Origin: Proteles cristata cristata
Taxonomy: Eukaryota; Chordata; Mammalia; Carnivora; Hyaenidae
NCBI GenBank assembly: GCA_017311185.1
Contig: JAESUZ010000464.1
Location: 62,001 to 126,000 of the forward strand
Direction: 5' to 3'
DNA: 64,000 nucleotides
Both the position numbers and the translations under genes were made by a program. Numbering within the stretch: the stretch's first letter is position 1; each line of letters begins with the position of its first letter. Below the pieces are notes generated by a model that was not told the origin of the DNA, did no database searches, and was given only the letters and a program-made list of their open reading frames with translations. Of this stretch, positions 49,301 to 55,900 are shown piece after piece.

Positions 49301-52300
49301 AAAGAGTCTTCTTGGATATAGCAGCGCTCATAGAAACAGAGAGCATAACATGTCTTTAAAACCCACAAGAGCCGGAAAGCTAACTAAAATGACGAAACGA
49401 AAGAGCTCTCCTCCAAAGAAACTCCAAGAAGAAATGACAGCTAATGAACTGCTCAAAACAGATATCAGCAGCATAAGTGAACAAGATTTTAGAATAATAA
49501 TGGTAAAATTAATAGCAGGGCTTGAAAAAAACATAGGGGACATCAAAGAAACTATGGCTACAGACAGAATGGAAAATAAAAATAGGCATGAAGAATTAAA
49601 AATGCGATAAATGAGATACATAATAAATTAGAGGCCTCCAATGCACGGCTTGAAGAGGCAGAAAGGAGAATAAGTGATTTAGAAGACACCATTATAGAAA
49701 AACAAGAAGCTGACAAAAAAAGAGACAAACTGATCCAGGAACAGGAAAGAAGAATTCGAGAGCTTACCTTTTTTTTTTAAAGTTTATTTATTTATTTTGA
49801 GAAAGAGAGACAGTGAGCAGGTGTGCATGAGTGGAGGAGGGGCAGAGAGAGAGAAGGAGAGACCGAGAATCCCAAGCAGGTTCTGCAACATCAGCGCACA
49901 GCCCAAAGTGGGGTTCAAACCCAAAAACTGAGTCAAAGTCAGATGCTCAACTGACTGAGCCACCCAGGGACCCCAGGAAGACCTCACTGTCAAGGTGAAA
50001 TGTGGGTCTATGTGTCAGGGAGGACCGAATGAAAACTTTTCTTCCAGCCCAGAATGGGCTGAGGGAACATAAGTTACGAATTTGTCTATCCTCCTAAACC
50101 CTTTGCAAATTATAGAGCTGAAATGTATTTTCCCAGGTGTGCTGTGTGTGTGAGTTTCTGTGCGTCCACACGCACGCAAAGGAAAGGAAGGAAAGTGCTT
50201 GCAAGGCCTATATACTCTGCTTCAAATGGAATTAGGAAAATGGAGAAAGTACACATAGAAAAAGTAACATGGAAAAATTACCCAAGAAAATTCTAATCAT
50301 CAACACAATAAAAGGTATCCCACTGGATTAAAAGTAAAGAAAGAATAGTTTTAAGAGTTCTGAAAAAATATATCCCTCTTCTCAAACCTCACAAACACCC
50401 ATTCTTTTACATACAATCAGTATGATTTCACTAGAAGACTAACTCTTCAGTTTATAAAGACTAGCAAATGCTCTCTAGTGGGGCACCTGGGTGGCTCAGT
50501 CAGTAAACCGTCCGACTTTGGCTCAGGTCATGATCTTTCAGGTCTGTGGGTTCAAGCCCCACGCTGGGCTCTGTGCTGACAGCTTAGAGCCTAGAGCCTG
50601 CTTCAGATTCTCTATCTCCCTCTCTCTCTCTGCCCCTCCCTCTCTCTGCCCCTCCCTCCCCACATTCTCTGTCTCTCTCTCTCTCTCTCAAAAAAAAAAC
50701 AAAAAAAAAACATTAAACGTAAAAAAAAAAAAAAGAAATGCTCTCTAGCATAATGTTTTTTAACATGTAAATTATCAACTCAAGGTTATTACTTTAGAAA
50801 TGCTTTAATTCATATAATAATTCATGGGATATCTATATCAAACAGGTGTTATAACCTGAAATAAGACCAAAAAAGGCTGTCAAAAAATCCAAATAGTTTT
50901 CTGTTATTTTCTCAACAATTGTAGAAAACAACAATGAAATATCCATGACATATCTATTCTAACTGTTTAGCCCACCTCGCACCTGTAAGATGATAGTTGC
51001 TACAGCTCCAGTCAGGTACAATGAAAGACAGTCGCAAGCTGTAGCTGTCCACTTGTCACTCCCACCAGCTGGTCTAAAATAGCCACAAAAAAAGACAACT
51101 CATTTTTAGAACAAACAGCACAAGATACAGAAATATAAAAGAACCACTATATGTATATATTCTTATATATATGAGCAAACAATATAAGTAGTGCGAAATC
51201 AATTTAAACATGGCTTCTGTTATTTTCACAATTTTTGTCTCTGTTTTCATAGACTTTTGCTCACTCCTCTCTATTCTACTTAGGGATCATATCATATGCT
51301 AACTTATGTATATCTGTTCTGCAGCTACACTGAGAACCCTTAAAAGGTACATTTTAAGTATTTTCTTTTTTTACCTATTATGTACATTTCAGACATGCTG
51401 ACTAGACTAAAGCTCTGAGAGAGCAGTGATAACGTATTATGTGTTGTGTCCACCAGCATACCCCTAAGGCCTAGGATAGTGCCTGGCACACAGAAGTCAC
51501 TTCAAAATTATTTAATGGAAATTTAAAAAGGACAATCCCTTTGCAATAATGATTCCACTGCCCTAACATTTTTTAAAGCTTTTTCTCTGGAATTTAAATC
51601 TGATATGAATTGCTATCCATGAATATCAGCCTCAATAATTTATAGAAAATTTATTTTTAATATTCATGGTAAAAATGCTCAATAAGGACGCCTGCATGGC
51701 TCAGCTGGTTAAGCATCTGACTCTTTATTTACTTACTTCTAATTTAAATCCAAGTTACTTAACACATAGCATAATAATGATTTCAGGAATAGTGTCCAAC
51801 TCTTGATTTTGGCTCAGGCCATGGTCTCACTCATAATCATGAGATCAAGCCCCATGTCAGGTTCTGTGCTGAGCATTCTTTCTCTCCTCCTCTCTCTGCC
51901 CTCCTCCCGCTCTTGCATCCCCTCTCTCAAAATCTGTAAACATTTTTTTAAAAGTTCAATAAATATTGACAGCCCAATGAGAAGCAGAATATTCAATGTC
52001 ATCATCTATTTTAGTTTGTGGAATTGAAACTGAGTGACTTTCCATCAAATCCACTTCAAAGAATAAAGAACTAGTACCACTAAAGAGGTTACAAGTATCA
52101 TAATGCAGGCTCTGAAGTCTCTCTATACATGATTTCTAGATCTGGAGTTTCAAATGGAGCTGATCACCAAATAAATAACTAATCTTTTATTATTAGTTAT
52201 TTTCACATTAATGAGTGAACAAAACAAACTGTGTAGGTAGTCTGACCAAGTAGGATTTAGTAAATATGCTACATTATTTACTAAGAAGTCCAAATGGTGT

Positions 52301-52915
52301 TCTTAAGATTAAGAATTTAAATTATCAGTGGCTCTTAGAATTAGTTATGGTTTTTAAAATTTATTATGATGGTATTCAGATAAAAATCAGTGTTCACAGG
52401 GGCACGTGGGTGACTCAGTTGGCTGAGTGTCTGACTTTGGCTCAGGTCGCCCCGCGTCGGGCTCACTGCTGCCAGCCTGTTAGTGCAGAGCTCACTCTGG
52501 CTTCTCAGTCCCCTTCTCTCTGACCATCCCCTGCATGCAATCTCTCCAAAATAAATATTTAGAAATAGTGTTAACATTAAGATTTTCCTATGATCTATTA
52601 TGAATATACATATTGTAAATACTAACTGTGAAAGTATTTATAACACTAAAAAAACTTTGGTCAGTATTCATAAATATTCATAAAAAATGTTTCAGTTGGG
52701 AAAGATGAAAAGGCTCTGGAAATGGATAGTGGTAAAGGTTATACAACATGTGAATGTATTTAATACAACTGCAATGTACACTAAATTACATGTTATGTAG
52801 ATTTTAGATTTTACTAAAATAAGAAAAAGATTTCTCAGAAGGGTAGTAAATCATAGTGATTAGAGCTCCAATTCTTTTTTTAAATATGTATGTATGTATG
52901 TACGTATCTATCTAC

Positions 52916-52974
<59 letters not shown>

Positions 52975-55900
52975 CAGCAGAGGAGTGACAGAGAGAGAGC
53001 CGGAGAGAGAATCCCAAGCAGGCTCCCCACTATCACTATAGAGCCTGATTCCGGGCCTGATCTCACAAGAGAGATCATGACCTGAGCCAAAACCAAGAGT
53101 CAGGTGTTTAACCAAGCTACCCAGGCACTTTGTTCCAATTCTGAATTCAGACCTTGTTTATAATCCTAGCTCAAAAGTTAATAGATGTATTACCCCGGAT
53201 AATAAATTAACCTCTTGAAGACTCAATTTTCTGATCTATAAATGTCTTATCTATAGCTTTAAGATTTATTATGAGGATTAACTAAAGTAATGCCTGTAAG
53301 ACAATTAATAGAGGGTCCAGAAGTGCTAAACGTTAGCTATTATTAGACCTGTGAAATAATGGTATTCCATTTGAGTTCAAAAGATATAATTCAAGGTATG
53401 TATAGGAACACATTCTCTACAGTATTGGATACAATTAAAGGATTCATGGAATTCTGTTCAACTGCTCTGATTGAACTGTTCAGGGTAGAACTGAAAACTA
53501 GGATAAGATTTTTTTTAAATTTTTTTTTTTTAACGTTTATTTATTTTCAAGAGACAGAGAGACAGAGTGCGAGCAGGGGAGGATCGTAGAGAGAGGGAGA
53601 CACAGAATCTGAAGCAGGGTCCAGGCTCTGAGCTGTCAGCACAGAGCCCGACACGGGGCTCAAACCCACAAACTGTGAGATCATGACCTGAGCCAAAGTC
53701 GGTCACTTAACCAACTGAGCCATCCAGGCGCCCCTTTTAATTTTTAAAAAATGTTTCTTTTAGAGAGAGATAGAGTGTGTGTGTCAACAGGGGAGAGGAA
53801 GAGAGGGAGCGGACAGAGTATCTGAAGCAGACTCTGTGCTGACAGAACACAGCTGATGCGGGGCTCAAACTCATGAACCATGAGATCATGATCGGAGCCG
53901 AAGTCAGACACTTAACTGACTGAGCCACCCAGGCGCCCTTAGGGTAAGAATTTTTAGTATGTTGCCCTGAGATTTCCATTCCAGGGCATTACACTCTTTC
54001 AATTTATAGTATAGAACAAATTTATAGATATGGTCCCATAGTCACTCTCAGTAATCACAGATAGTGGAAAAGGTACCTGTAAGATTAGAGAAATATTCTG
54101 TGCAAATAGGCAGATTATGGAAACTATTATTGATAAGCACTTCAAGAACATTAAATAAACGTTACACCAGCAATTAGAACAGAAAGGGATCTTTAAGAAC
54201 AAGGTATCCTATTGGGGAGGCCAATTTTAATACAGAGTACAGAAATACTAGTCACTGGAGCTGTCCGATAAAGAAACAACCTCCTCTGAGAGACAGGCTC
54301 CACAGTAATGACATCAGCTGGTCTTGAATGTTCATGTTTTAGGGCTGGTATAAAAAGAATTACTGTCATGATGCCTCTAAGATCTTTGAGTTCCAACTCT
54401 AAGACTCTATAAATCTTTTATTTTTATTGAAGTATAATTAACATACAATGCTGTTAGTTTCTAGTGTACAATATACTGATTCAATAATTCCATAGCTTAC
54501 TCAGTTCTCACCATGGCCTGTTTGTCACCATACGACATTATCATAACATTATTGACTATATGCCCTGTGCATACTTTTCATCTCCATGACTATTTTATAA
54601 AGGCAAGTTTATACCTCCTAATCCCTCTTTTTAAAATTCTGTAATTCTTGTTACAAAGAATTAGCTTCATTTCCATAGATTTATCAATGAAGAAATGTGT
54701 CCTACCAACAGGAAACTGCCACTTCTGTATTTTTCAAAAAGAAATCTGAGGATAATACCCATACTAAGTCTGGTAGGAATCTGCTATGAATAAATATATA
54801 CCAAAAATTGGGACAAATGAATACATTCTTAGAAACAGACTCTTCCAAGGCATGGTCAGGAAGAAATAATCTGAATTTGGTGTGATGGGATATCACCTCA
54901 CACATCTTCTTTATCCATCCATCTATTGCTTTCCTATCTTGGCTTCTGTAAATAAAGCTGAAATGAACATAGGGGTGTATGTTTTTTTGAATCAGTGTTT
55001 CAGTTGGTCTTTTGATGAACACCTAGAAGTGGAATTGCTGGATCATACAGTAGTTCTACCTGAAGTTTCTGAGAACCTCTCTGGTGTTTTCCAGAGCAGC
55101 TACACCAGAGTGCATCCGGTTTCCCTTTACTCTACATCCTCACCAACATGTGTTTTCTTTTTTTGTTAATAGCTTTCTAACATGTGTGAAGAGATCTCCT
55201 ATTATGGTTTGACCATCTGTAAGTCTTCTTTAGAAAAAAATGACCTAAGTGTAAGACCTGACACCATAAAAATCCTAGAAGACACTTAGCCAACTAAGCC
55301 ACCCAGGCACCTCCCAAATTAACTAGATTTATTGAATTTCAGAATGCCAGTAAAACGAAAACTGAAAAGAACCTATCCAAAAAGAAAAATACTTATAATT
55401 ATTCAATACTGAGAAAATTTACTCCGCTAAAGACTACCTTATATCAACAAGACAGCATTCCAAAGATAATCTTCCCACTGTCCGTAGGTTTTCTTGAAGC
55501 TCTCGTAAACAGGTAACATTCACTACTAGCTCCACACCCACGTCATACAGTAAAACCTATGAAAATAGTAACTTTGAGTCCGGGGACAGACAGTACTTTA
55601 AAATATTTTTTGCAAACTGAATAGCATAATAAAAATTAGATTTAAAAAATTTCAAAGTAAAAATACTGAATCCATTTACCTTCACAATTATATTTTTAAC
55701 TCTGCATTTACCTCTACCAACGTGTCTGTAACCATTCTGATGATCTGGCCTCTTTGCCATTGATTTTTATCTGGGATCCTAACAGCACAGTGCATATCAT
55801 TTTCCCATTTAACAGCTTCCCATTTTGAGTCTTCATAAGCAGCTACCATCTTTTCTTCTAAACTAGAGAAAAAATTAACTTTCAAACCTTTTCTTACAAC

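Larger units (their letters stand above)
45446..49762 (-). mobile_element. L1 with inverted 5' part (twin-primed)
   Basis: The left part (45446-48445) is an antisense L1: poly-T tail, 3' UTR (45490-45727), then ORF2 running to about 48445. The right part (48446-49762) is L1 5' UTR and the start of ORF1 in the opposite (+) orientation. The middle of the element, ORF1 C-terminus and ORF2 endonuclease, is absent. CTTACC plus a T-run flanks both ends (45440 and 49763). It sits in the tail of an older SINE in an RNF17 intron. Confidence 0.9.

Noticed and set aside
52886..52975. CRISPR-like array of direct repeats
   Set aside because: Tandem microsatellite without spacers; no CRISPR arrays are expected in or seen in this genome.
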